From the NCBI RefSeq assembly GCF_008638365.1, contig NZ_ML703339.1:62001-126000 (forward strand): 64,000 nt of DNA, given 5' to 3'. Origin of the DNA: Nocardiopsis quinghaiensis (GTDB lineage Bacteria; Actinomycetota; Actinomycetes; Streptosporangiales; Streptosporangiaceae). The translations under genes and the position numbers were made by a program. How positions within the stretch are numbered: the stretch's first letter is position 1; every line of letters begins with the position of its first letter. Below the pieces are notes generated by a model, which worked only from the letters and a program-made list of their open reading frames with translations, was not told where the DNA came from and made no database searches. Positions 1-6,518 of the stretch are shown piece by piece.

Positions 1-222
1 GTGCCGGACCGGCTGAGCATGGTCGCGTGGGACGACTCGACCCTGTGCCGCCTGGCCACGCCCGCGCTGACCACCATGAGCGTGGACGTGTACCAGTACG
101 GGGTCTCAGTGGCCGAGTCGGTGCTGGAGCGCGCCTCCGGCCTCCCCGTCGCGGAGCGGTGGTCGCCCACGGCGCACCTGGTGCAGCGGGACAGCACGGG
201 TCCCGCACCCCTGGACGGGTAG
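1..222 (+). CDS. LacI-family transcriptional regulator, C-terminal fragment
   Basis: The reading frame is open from the first base and stops with TAG at 220-222, so the gene starts outside the window. The visible 73 residues contain DDSTLCRLATPALTTMSVDV followed by a helix with YQYGVSVAESVLE. This matches the end of the periplasmic-binding-protein-like effector domain of LacI/GalR regulators, where the consensus is roughly DDxxxAxxxxPxLTTVxxP. The DNA-binding head and most of the ligand pocket are missing, so the ligand and target cannot be told. A strong hairpin follows directly after the stop codon. The family call is fairly safe; the role is unknown. Confidence 0.7.
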   Translation: MPDRLSMVAWDDSTLCRLATPALTTMSVDVYQYGVSVAESVLERASGLPVAERWSPTAHLVQRDSTGPAPLDG

Positions 223-226
223 CCGT

Positions 227-280
227 GTCGACTCCGCGCCCTGTCGGCATGTGTCCGTGTCGACAGGGCGCGGAGTCGAC
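227..280 (+). terminator. 20-bp perfect stem-loop after the LacI-type gene
   Basis: The arms 227-246 and 261-280 are exact reverse complements (left arm GTCGACTCCGCGCCCTGTCG) around a 14-nt loop. It begins 5 nt after the stop codon and has no T-tract, as is usual for terminators of high-GC actinobacteria. The GTCGAC/TGTCG words recur in other intergenic regions of this window. Confidence 0.6.
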
Positions 281-307
281 GGGCCGACATGTCGGCGCAC
301 ACGAGAA

Positions 308-338
308 AGCCGCCCCCGGGGAGTACCCGGAGGCGGCT
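308..338 (-). terminator. Terminator of the tadA/tRNA-Ser transcript
   Basis: On the minus strand AGCCGCCTCCGGG is followed by a short loop and CCCCGGGGGCGGCT, then TTTCTCG. It sits 3 bp beyond the encoded CCA end of the tRNA and would end leftward transcription. Confidence 0.65.
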
Positions 339-340
339 GG

Positions 341-428
341 TGGCGGTGGAGGAGGGATTCGAACCCTCGAAGGGTTGCCCCTTACCCGCTTTCGAGGCGG
401 GCGCCATCGGCCACTAGGCGACTCCACC
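341..428 (-). tRNA. tRNA-Ser(CGA)
   Basis: The minus strand folds as a class II tRNA of 88 nt. The acceptor arm GGTGGAG pairs with CTCCACC, the anticodon stem CCCGC pairs with GCGGG around the loop CTCGAAA, there is a long variable arm, and the T-loop is GGTTCGAATCC. The anticodon CGA is at 392-394 and reads UCG. The CCA end is encoded at 341-343. The 5' end is only 10 bp from the tadA stop codon, so it is probably transcribed from the tadA operon and released by RNase processing. Confidence 0.95.
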
Positions 429-438
429 GAGAGGAACA

Positions 439-921
439 CTACCGGATACGGCGCCGTGCGAAAAATCGGATGAGGAGATCGGCGCACCGGTCGGCGAGAT
501 CCTCGTCGACGAGGTCGGGCGGAAGTACCTCCGGGCGGTGGTTGAGCCGGGGGTCGCGGACCACGTCCCACACCGATCCGGCCGCGCCCGCCTTGGCGTC
601 CCGGGCGCCGTAGACCAGCCGGTCCACACGGGAGAGCACCGCGGCGCCCGCGCACATCGTGCAGGGTTCGAGGGTCACCACCAGGGTGCAGCCGCCCAGC
701 CGCCACTCACCGCGCTCGCGGGCGGCGGCACGCAGCGCCAGCACCTCGGCGTGCGCGGTGGGATCGCCGGTCGCCTCGCGCTCGTTGCGCCCCGTTCCCA
801 GGACGGCGCCGTCGGCGTCCAGCACCACCGCGCCCACCGGCACGTCGCCCGTCTCCAGGGCGCGCTCGCCCTCGGCGATCGCCGAGCGCAGGGCGGCGTG
901 GAGAACGTCCCCGTCGGTCAC
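439..921 (-). CDS. tadA: tRNA-specific adenosine deaminase TadA
   Basis: This 160-residue protein deaminates A34 of tRNA-Arg(ACG) to inosine so that one tRNA can read CGU, CGC and CGA. The zinc-dependent cytidine/deoxycytidylate deaminase fold is shown by H57-A-E59 and P86-C87-x2-C90, which place the zinc ligands and the proton-shuttling Glu. The start is the GTG at 919-921, whose last bases overlap the stop codon of the upstream gene as GTGA, implying translational coupling. A longer in-frame upstream start would only add Arg-rich sequence lying inside the neighbour. The operon is two TadA-associated proteins, then tadA, then tRNA-Ser. Length and motifs are normal for bacterial TadA. Confidence 0.93.
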   Translation of the reverse strand: MTDGDVLHAALRSAIAEGERALETGDVPVGAVVLDADGAVLGTGRNEREATGDPTAHAEVLALRAAARERGEWRLGGCTLVVTLEPCTMCAGAAVLSRVDRLVYGARDAKAGAAGSVWDVVRDPRLNHRPEVLPPDLVDEDLADRCADLLIRFFARRRIR

Positions 922-1406
922 AGCCTCATGCCGTCGAGGATCTCCCCGAACCCCGCGCGCTCGGCCACCACCGCGAGGACGTCGCCGGGCAGGACTCCCC
1001 CGCCGACCGACAGCGAGCACAACTCGTCCTCGGTCATCCCGAGGTCGGTGAGCAGGTCGCCGTCTCCGTCGGGCACGGGGTTGGGCCGGGCGCCCGCGCT
1101 CTCGGAGGGCGGCGGCGCACCGAGTCCTCCGGCCTCGGACAGCACGGAGGCGAGCGGGTGGTCGTGCACCACACGCGCGTCGGAGAGGTACACGCGTGGT
1201 TCTCTGCCGTCGTCACCGGCGCGCACTATGGCGAACCACTCGTCGTCGGCCTCCATGAGCAGGAGCGCGAGGTCGCTGCCCCGCTCGGTCGCGAAATCGA
1301 GCATCAGATCGGTGACGTCGTCGATGACGTCCACGTCCCCGAGCTCGACCTCGGTTCCCCGCCACGTCTTCCCGTTGGGGGCGAAGACAGCTGCGAAGGT
1401 CGACAC
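918..1406 (-). CDS. TadA-associated protein (second paralogue)
   Basis: A 162-residue acidic protein of the actinobacterial family named for its constant position next to tadA; its biochemical role is not established. The N-terminal part reads FAAVFAPNGKTWRGTEVELG and continues into an alpha/beta region with VYLSDARVV. A Pro/Gly-rich linker near residues 100-115 leads to a C-terminal domain with LGMTEDELCSLSVGGGVLPG and the conserved-looking end ILDGM. It overlaps tadA by the four bases GTGA. A diverged paralogue lies 46 bp upstream on the same strand, so the operon has two tandem copies. It could help TadA fold or bind tRNA, but that is only suggested by position. Confidence 0.8.
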   Translation of the reverse strand: MSTFAAVFAPNGKTWRGTEVELGDVDVIDDVTDLMLDFATERGSDLALLLMEADDEWFAIVRAGDDGREPRVYLSDARVVHDHPLASVLSEAGGLGAPPPSESAGARPNPVPDGDGDLLTDLGMTEDELCSLSVGGGVLPGDVLAVVAERAGFGEILDGMRL

Positions 1407-1452
1407 CGCGTGATCTCCTGTTCACCGGGATGCTCTTTACTCCAGCAGGTCC

Positions 1453-1953
1453 TTACCCCATACCGTCGAGGACACGCTGGAAGGACTGGGCGAATCCCAG
1501 CCGTTCGGACACGCTCGCCAACACCTCGTCCGGGTACAGGTCCAGGTCGCCCGCCAGGGCGCCCAACTCCATCTCGTCCAGACCGAGGTCGGCCACGATG
1601 GACAGGTCGCCCGCGGGCAGCACCTGGTCGAGGTCGTCGTCGTCCGGCAGGTCGATGTCCAGGTAGTCCAGGACGTCCCGGGCCACCTGCCAGTCCACCG
1701 AGGCGGTCACGTCCGAGAGGAAGAGGGTGACCTCCCCGCCGTAGACCCGCACGATGATGAAGAAGTCGTCGCCGACCGAGACCAGCCCGAGGGAACCGCT
1801 GATACTCGGCTGCTGGCGCAGTGCGTGGATCAGGCCCTTGAGATCGTGCGTCAGTTTCGCGGGGAGCAGGTCGACGTCCCAGTACTCCTCTTCCCTGTAC
1901 GCGACAGCCGCGAAGTCGCCCGAGTCGTCGTCACCATGATCGAGCACTGTCAT
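1453..1953 (-). CDS. TadA-associated protein (first paralogue)
   Basis: A 166-residue very acidic protein with the same plan as the next gene: an N-terminal domain ending near DVTASVDWQVARDVLDYLD, an Asp-rich linker (DLPDDDDLDQV), and a C-terminal domain LGLDEMELGALAGDLDLYPD ending RVLDGMG. The other copy ends ILDGMRL, so both termini match. The ATG at 1951-1953 is chosen; a GTG two codons earlier is also possible. It is the first gene of the tadA operon, divergent from upp. Function unknown; the family link rests on context and on similarity between the two copies. Confidence 0.75.
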   Translation of the reverse strand: MTVLDHGDDDSGDFAAVAYREEEYWDVDLLPAKLTHDLKGLIHALRQQPSISGSLGLVSVGDDFFIIVRVYGGEVTLFLSDVTASVDWQVARDVLDYLDIDLPDDDDLDQVLPAGDLSIVADLGLDEMELGALAGDLDLYPDEVLASVSERLGFAQSFQRVLDGMG

Positions 1954-2277
1954 CGTCACCCCAACCCGGCTGGTGTATCGGTGCGGACGAAGGTACCCCG
2001 GATCGTCCGTGCGAGTGCCATGGTAACGATCACTCCGGCACCACCGTGGCCCCTGGTCCGCGTCAGTCCGGACCACGGTCTCATGAGAACCGGTTCCCCG
2101 CTTCCCCTCCAGCGATCCCGCGGACCGGCGGAGGGCGCGGATCGGCCCGCGCCGCGCCTCCGGAACGGGGCGTACGGGGCCGGCGGGTACCCGGGACGGG
2201 GTGTCGCGCGCGGTTAGACTCGGGCTGGCCACCTCCCCAACCACCGTCCCGTTATCCCAGCTCACCCGGAGAACGCT
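1954..2277. other. Divergent intergenic region between the tadA operon and upp
   Basis: No gene recognised. The upp side has a possible -10 element TAGACT at 2214-2219, without a convincing -35, and a GGAGA ribosome-binding site just before the TTG start. Promoters for both operons must lie here. Confidence 0.4.
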
Positions 2278-2931
2278 TTGGAAACCCTGGTCGTCGACCA
2301 TCCCCTGGTCGCGCACAAACTGACCACCCTGCGCGACGTGCGGACCGACTCCCCGACCTTCCGGCGCCTGACCGACGAGCTGGTGACCCTGCTCGCCTAC
2401 GAGGCGACCAGAGACGTCCGAGTGACGGACGTCACCATCAGAACCCCGCTCGTGGAGACCACCGGAACACAGCTGACGCGTCCGAGGCCCCTCGTCGTAC
2501 CGATCCTGCGTGCCGGGCTGGGCATGCTCGACGGGATGACCCGCCTCCTGCCCACCGCCGAGGTCGGCTTCCTGGGCATGGCCCGCGACGAGACCACGCT
2601 CCAGCCCGCCACCTACGCCGACCGGCTGCCGCGGGACCTGTCCGGCCGCCAGTGCTACGTGCTCGACCCGATGCTGGCCACCGGCGGCACCCTGGCCGCC
2701 GCGCTCAAGCTCCTGGTGGAGCGGGGCGCCGACCACATCACCGCGATCTGCCTGCTCGCCGCTCCCGAGGGCCTGGCCGCCGTGGAGCAGAAGCTGGCGC
2801 GGACCCTGGCCCCGGACCACGGGGCCACCCTGCGCGTGGTGACGGCCGCGCAGGACGAGCGACTGAACGAGCACGGCTTCATCCTTCCGGGCCTGGGTGA
2901 CGCGGGCGACCGCCTGTACGGCTGCGCCTGA
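2278..2931 (+). CDS. upp: Uracil phosphoribosyltransferase
   Basis: A 217-residue cytosolic enzyme that converts uracil and PRPP to UMP and pyrophosphate, for pyrimidine salvage. The PRPP-binding loop is visible as DPMLATGGT near residues 127-135. Also visible are the family motif [13 protein letters not shown] near residue 75, and the C-terminal uracil-binding region with GDAGDRLYG. The start is TTG at 2278, supported by CGGAGA at 2268-2273. The length is normal for the family. It is monocistronic: divergent from the tadA operon and followed by a strong terminator. Confidence 0.97.
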   Translation: METLVVDHPLVAHKLTTLRDVRTDSPTFRRLTDELVTLLAYEATRDVRVTDVTIRTPLVETTGTQLTRPRPLVVPILRAGLGMLDGMTRLLPTAEVGFLGMARDETTLQPATYADRLPRDLSGRQCYVLDPMLATGGTLAAALKLLVERGADHITAICLLAAPEGLAAVEQKLARTLAPDHGATLRVVTAAQDERLNEHGFILPGLGDAGDRLYGCA

Positions 2932-2949
2932 CCCCCGCCCCGCGCCCCA

Positions 2950-2985
2950 GCGCCCGACCGGAGCTCCGGTCGGGCGCTTTTTCGG
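2950..2985 (+). terminator. Rho-independent terminator of upp
   Basis: A perfect 28-nt palindrome at 2950-2977 (half-site GCGCCCGACCGGAG) is followed by TTTTTCGG. This is one of the few terminators in the window with a real T-tract. Confidence 0.9.
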
Positions 2986-3326
2986 TTCTTTTGGGAACAG
3001 AGTGAATGAATGACCGAAAAGCGGGCATACCTCTTGCCGGTCCTCGCGCCAGCCCAGGTGGTCCCGGAGACCGATGTGAACCCGGACACGGCTTTGCACC
3101 AGCCGAATTCATTTTGAGACGATAACGTAACAGACAGAAGTGATGATGGTTCCTGACCACCCGTAACCGGGAAGACCCGCCGGACCGAAACCGTCCCCCT
3201 GGGGCTCAGCCCGCTGACAACGCACGTCCGACCCCTTTACGGCGTGACGCTCCCTCACCCTCCAGCGGCTACTGAAAGACCCCGAACGAACACCCCGTGC
3301 GACCGCCGTAGCCCTCAAGGAGTGAG
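2986..3326. other. Intergenic region before a small helical protein
   Basis: No gene recognised. An unusually AT-rich stretch around 3105-3145 (AATTCATTTTGAGACGATAA) probably holds the promoter of the next gene. AAGGAG at 3318-3323 is its ribosome-binding site. Confidence 0.35.
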
Positions 3327-3560
3327 ATGCCCGAGACCCCCTCTCCCTCGACCACCCGCGACTCCCGCTTCGAACCGGTCCTGTACCGACTGGCCAACGA
3401 GTTCTCCGGCGTACACCACACCTCCACCGTCACCCGGTGCGTCGACGCCGCGCGGCACGGCGCGGAGGACGTCACCGGCCGGGCCACACCCGAGCTCGTG
3501 GAGCGGATCGCCCGTCAGCACCTCCAGGTGCTCGCGCTGGCCTTCGCCGAGCAGAGGTAG
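3327..3560 (+). CDS. Small helical protein, possible three-helix bundle family
   Basis: A 77-residue protein starting with ATG 4 bases after AAGGAG. The sequence FEPVLYRLANEFSGVHHTSTVTRCVDAA and TPELVERIARQHLQVLALAF suggests two or three amphipathic helices. The pattern (LAxEF...V...ELVERIAR..L..LA) resembles a small actinobacterial family described as three-helix bundle dimerisation proteins. I recognise the pattern only loosely and assign no function. No signal peptide or membrane segment is seen. It stands alone, with gaps of about 300-400 bp on either side. Confidence 0.6.
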   Translation: MPETPSPSTTRDSRFEPVLYRLANEFSGVHHTSTVTRCVDAARHGAEDVTGRATPELVERIARQHLQVLALAFAEQR

Positions 3561-3866
3561 CGGATACACGCGGCACCGAGCAGGGGTTTCGGCTGTCCGA
3601 CTCCAGCGGCAGAGTTCTGGGCAGAGAAATTCTGCACTTATACCCGCCTATGTCCTAAATGCCCTGACCTGCGGTGGGACTGAATCACATTCCGGCCCAC
3701 CAATCACGGGGTTACCAACCACACCGGAACCGGACACAGCCCGCAAGCGCGGAAGGTCCGACATACCGCCACGCCGATGGTGCGCCCCAGGCTTTACGGG
3801 CATGATGGTCAGTGCGACAATCGCTGCTGGGTTGGTGGGTCAGGTGGATTCCAAGGGGAGTCAGTC
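3561..3866. other. Intergenic region, no gene seen
   Basis: No coding frame with typical GC3 and no strong hairpin were found. AAGGGGAG at 3853-3860 serves the next small gene. The promoter was not resolved. Confidence 0.3.
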
Positions 3867-4031
3867 GTGGCGAAGTTGAAAAAATGGGGCGGGTACGCGC
3901 TCATCGGTTTCGTAGCGTTCTATCTGCTCACGCAACCGGAAAGCGCCGCAGGGGTGATCCAGAGCGCACTGGGCGGTCTGATGGGCGGCGCGGAATCGAT
4001 GTCCCGCTTCGTCAACGCACTGCTGCCGTAG
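3867..4031 (+). CDS. Small single-pass membrane protein
   Basis: A 54-residue protein. The GTG start at 3867 follows AAGGGGAG with a 6-nt gap; a longer frame upstream has no ribosome-binding site. After the basic start VAKLKKWGG comes a hydrophobic segment ALIGFVAFYLL (about residues 10-20), then a Gly/Ala-rich amphipathic stretch VIQSALGGLMGGAESMSRFVNALL. The short segment suggests a membrane-associated peptide. It lies 18 bp upstream of a PH-like membrane protein and is probably in one operon with it. Function unknown. Confidence 0.65.
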   Translation: MAKLKKWGGYALIGFVAFYLLTQPESAAGVIQSALGGLMGGAESMSRFVNALLP

Positions 4032-4049
4032 TGGGGATGGTCGGGTGCC

Positions 4050-4559
4050 ATGCGGCTCGTAGCGTCGAGTAACAGCGCTCCAGCGTCGGTCAACCGCTAC
4101 CTCCTGCCACACGAGCAGGACGTGGTGACCATCCGTCGGCACCCCGCGGTGCTGATCGGACCGGTCGGAGCGGTCCTCGGTGCGCTGATCATCGCCGGGA
4201 TCCTGAGCAACACCACGGTCGCGGACACCGCCGCCGCACTGGCGATCATCTGGTGGCTGTGGCTGCTGGTGCTGGTGTGGTTCGTCTGGCAGGTCGCGGA
4301 GTGGTCGGTGGACTATTTCGTCATCACGTCGGCGCGGTTGTTGCTGACCCAGGGCCTGATCACGCGGCAGGTGAACATGATGCCGCTGGGCAAGGTCACC
4401 GACATGAGGTTCGAGCGGAGCCTGCTGGGCCGCTTCCTCGGTTACGGGACCTTCGTGATGGAGTCCGCCGGTCAGGACCAGGCGTTGAGCAGGATCATGT
4501 TCATCCCGTACCCGGAGCAGCTCTACCTGGAGGTCGTGGGGCTCATCTTCAAGGAGTGA
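4050..4559 (+). CDS. PH-like domain membrane protein
   Basis: A 169-residue protein. A cytoplasmic start (RYLLPHEQDVVTIRRHPAVL) leads into two hydrophobic segments at about residues 33-52 and 62-82. Then comes a YdbS/YdbT-type bacterial PH fold: DYFVITSARLLLTQGLITRQ, MMPLGKVTDMRFERSLLGRFLGYGTFVMESAG, and a short tail. Proteins of this kind are peripheral or integral membrane proteins whose exact role is rarely known. It probably shares a transcript with the 54-residue membrane protein just upstream and is followed by a hairpin. The family is confident, the role is not. Confidence 0.85.
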   Translation: MRLVASSNSAPASVNRYLLPHEQDVVTIRRHPAVLIGPVGAVLGALIIAGILSNTTVADTAAALAIIWWLWLLVLVWFVWQVAEWSVDYFVITSARLLLTQGLITRQVNMMPLGKVTDMRFERSLLGRFLGYGTFVMESAGQDQALSRIMFIPYPEQLYLEVVGLIFKE

Positions 4560-4590
4560 CCGCACGAGGCATCCGGCACAGGACGTTCGG

Positions 4591-4615
4591 GGCACCCGCC
4601 GAGACGGCGGGTGCC
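4591..4615 (+). terminator. Hairpin terminator after the PH-like gene
   Basis: GGCACCCGCCG (4591-4601) and CGGCGGGTGCC (4605-4615) form an 11-bp perfect stem with a 3-nt loop, followed by a pyrimidine-rich CTCTCGCTTTCC. Confidence 0.75.
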
Positions 4616-4956
4616 CTCTCGCTTTCCCGGCCCCGCCCGTGACGGGGCCTGGGACAGGGCCCTGACATCGAGACCCGGTGGCGCGCCGATCTGAGCGCAT
4701 GCACCGGTTCGCGCTTCGTTCACCTTCCGTTCACCTCACTTCGGGGTGACGCCTCCCTTCCCCACTCCCCGTGTGCACGACCTGACGAAGAGTCCCGGAA
4801 TCAGGGGGCATGGAAGCCCCCGTCCTGGGCAGACGCACCCCAGGTGCGCCACGCGACCCGGGCATCCGACACACCGGCCCCCCAGGGTGGCGAATTGACT
4901 CCAAGGTGAACATAGGGTTAACTTGGTCCATCTGATACGGAAACGAGGAGGGTCCC
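4616..4956. other. Intergenic region with the promoter of the next small gene
   Basis: No gene recognised between the hairpin and the ATG at 4957. A sigma-A-like promoter is annotated at 4895-4923. GAGGAGGG lies shortly before the ATG. Confidence 0.4.
4895..4923 (+). promoter_or_regulatory. Sigma-A-like promoter
   Basis: TTGACT at 4895-4900, a 17-bp spacer, then TTAACT at 4918-4923. This is close to the vegetative consensus and about 35 bp upstream of the ATG of the 76-residue gene. Confidence 0.6.
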
Positions 4957-5187
4957 ATGGCGCGTAGAACGGATCGTGCACCACAGCCCGCTCGTTCCAT
5001 CACGACCCGTCGGCACATCCGCTCCTCTGCCGGGACCCGTCGCCTCTCCGGCCTCGCGCCCGAGCCTGTGCACGTCCCCCAGCCGCGTGAGGACGCCGAC
5101 GCCATCACTTCAGGACACCCGATCATGCACTGGGTGCTGGTCACCGATGAGAACGGTCGCAACCGCCCCCAGGTTCGCTGGCTCTAG
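4957..5187 (+). CDS. Small basic protein of unknown function
   Basis: A 76-residue Arg/Pro-rich protein with an ATG start close behind a strong GAGGAGGG site. The N-terminal half (RRTDRAPQPARSITTRRHIR) looks disordered. The C-terminal part IMHWVLVTDENGRNRPQVRWL looks more ordered and is probably the conserved piece. No cysteines, signal peptide or membrane segment. Its own promoter and the hairpin after the stop make it a single-gene unit. I do not recognise a family. Confidence 0.55.
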   Translation: MARRTDRAPQPARSITTRRHIRSSAGTRRLSGLAPEPVHVPQPREDADAITSGHPIMHWVLVTDENGRNRPQVRWL

Positions 5188-5199
5188 CCAGACGGCTTC

Positions 5200-5237
5200 C
5201 CGGACGCCCTCCGCCACCCGTGGCGGAGGGCGTCCGG
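5200..5237 (+). terminator. 18-bp perfect hairpin
   Basis: CCGGACGCCCTCCGCCAC at 5200-5217 pairs with 5220-5237 with only two loop bases. It lies 12 bp beyond the stop codon and has no T-tract. Confidence 0.7.
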
Positions 5238-5405
5238 CTGCGCGGGACCGTCCAGCGCCGCCTGCGAGCGGCATGGTTCCCGTCCCACGGAGGCGAGCGG
5301 GGCGGTGCGATGCGCCACCCACACCGACGGCACCGCGACCGTACCGACGGCACCGCGACCCGGCCCTCCCCGCCGCACGAGCGTACCGACACCTCTCCTC
5401 ATCAC

Positions 5406-5433
5406 TTTGTCGACAAATCGGCTTGACCATAAA
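5406..5433. repeat. 28-nt direct repeat, left copy
   Basis: It begins with the palindrome TTTGTCGACAAA and continues TCGGCTTGACCATAAA. It matches 6422-6449 at 27 of 28 positions; the single difference is GACC here and GTCC there. The two copies are about 1 kb apart and flank the ABC ATPase gene. Confidence 0.85.
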
Positions 5434-5506
5434 GAGTGATATGGACGTCTTTTACGCGGCGCCCCGAGCCCGGTACAGAGTGATGTCCGTCTCAGCGGGA
5501 AACCAC

Positions 5507-5535
5507 TTGCGCCCTCTCAAAACGAGACGTACCGT
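5507..5535 (+). promoter_or_regulatory. Candidate promoter of the ABC-F leader
   Basis: TTGCGC at 5507-5512, a 17-bp spacer, then TACCGT at 5530-5535, overlapping TATTAT at 5535-5540. The expected transcription start falls at about 5542-5543, exactly at an ATG, so the first short frame would be leaderless. Confidence 0.4.
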
Positions 5536-5542
5536 ATTATCC

Positions 5543-5569
5543 ATGAGGCTGTACCACTTCTTCCTGTAG
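5543..5569 (+). CDS. Possible leader peptide MRLYHFFL
   Basis: ATG at 5543-5545 opens an eight-codon frame ending with TAG at 5567-5569. The peptide MRLYHFFL is rich in bulky hydrophobic and aromatic residues. It would be translated from the very 5' end of the transcript, and about 217 nt with potential hairpins separate it from the ABC ATPase gene. Antibiotic-resistance ABC-F genes elsewhere are often controlled by short leader frames (MsrD has MYLIFM), where a drug-stalled ribosome changes the RNA fold. Here the evidence is position and composition only; the frame is too short to judge by codon bias. Confidence 0.35.
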   Translation: MRLYHFFL

Positions 5570-5786
5570 TCCCGCGCCGGACACCGCGTTCGAGCCGCCG
5601 GCGGCGCCCTCGCGCCGCACGGCGACGCTCCGCGTGTCCCTCGCCGCGGTCGACACGGCGGCCTCACCGTTCCGTTTTCCGGACCAGCGCCACCAATATG
5701 CGCTCTGTCCGAAACCAGTGACGCACGCGCCCCACCGTCGATCCGCGGCTCCTTCCCCACCGCACCGCAGACCAGGAGGAGCGCGC
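5570..5786 (+). promoter_or_regulatory. Structured 5' leader of the ABC ATPase gene
   Basis: No gene. GCGGCGC and GCGCCGC, about 5600-5619, form a tight hairpin. The GGACAC word near 5579 can pair with GTGTCC near 5635, which would compete with or enclose the inner hairpin. That is the sort of arrangement needed for attenuation. AGGAGG at 5774-5779 is the ribosome-binding site. Confidence 0.35.
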
Positions 5787-6407
<621 letters not shown>

Positions 6408-6421
6408 CGTTGCCACAGCGA

Positions 6422-6449
6422 TTTGTCGACAAATCGGCTTGTCCATAAA
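6422..6449. repeat. 28-nt direct repeat, right copy
   Basis: TTTGTCGACAAATCGGCTTG followed by TCCATAAA. It starts 14 bp after the ABC ATPase stop codon and matches the left copy at 27 of 28 positions. The palindromic core here extends to ATTTGTCGACAAAT (6421-6434). Confidence 0.85.
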
Positions 6450-6518
6450 CAGCTAGAACGCCTGACCGATATTGGGACCCGTAACGCTCGCCTCGGCGGG
6501 ACCCGCCGCGCGGGCCGC

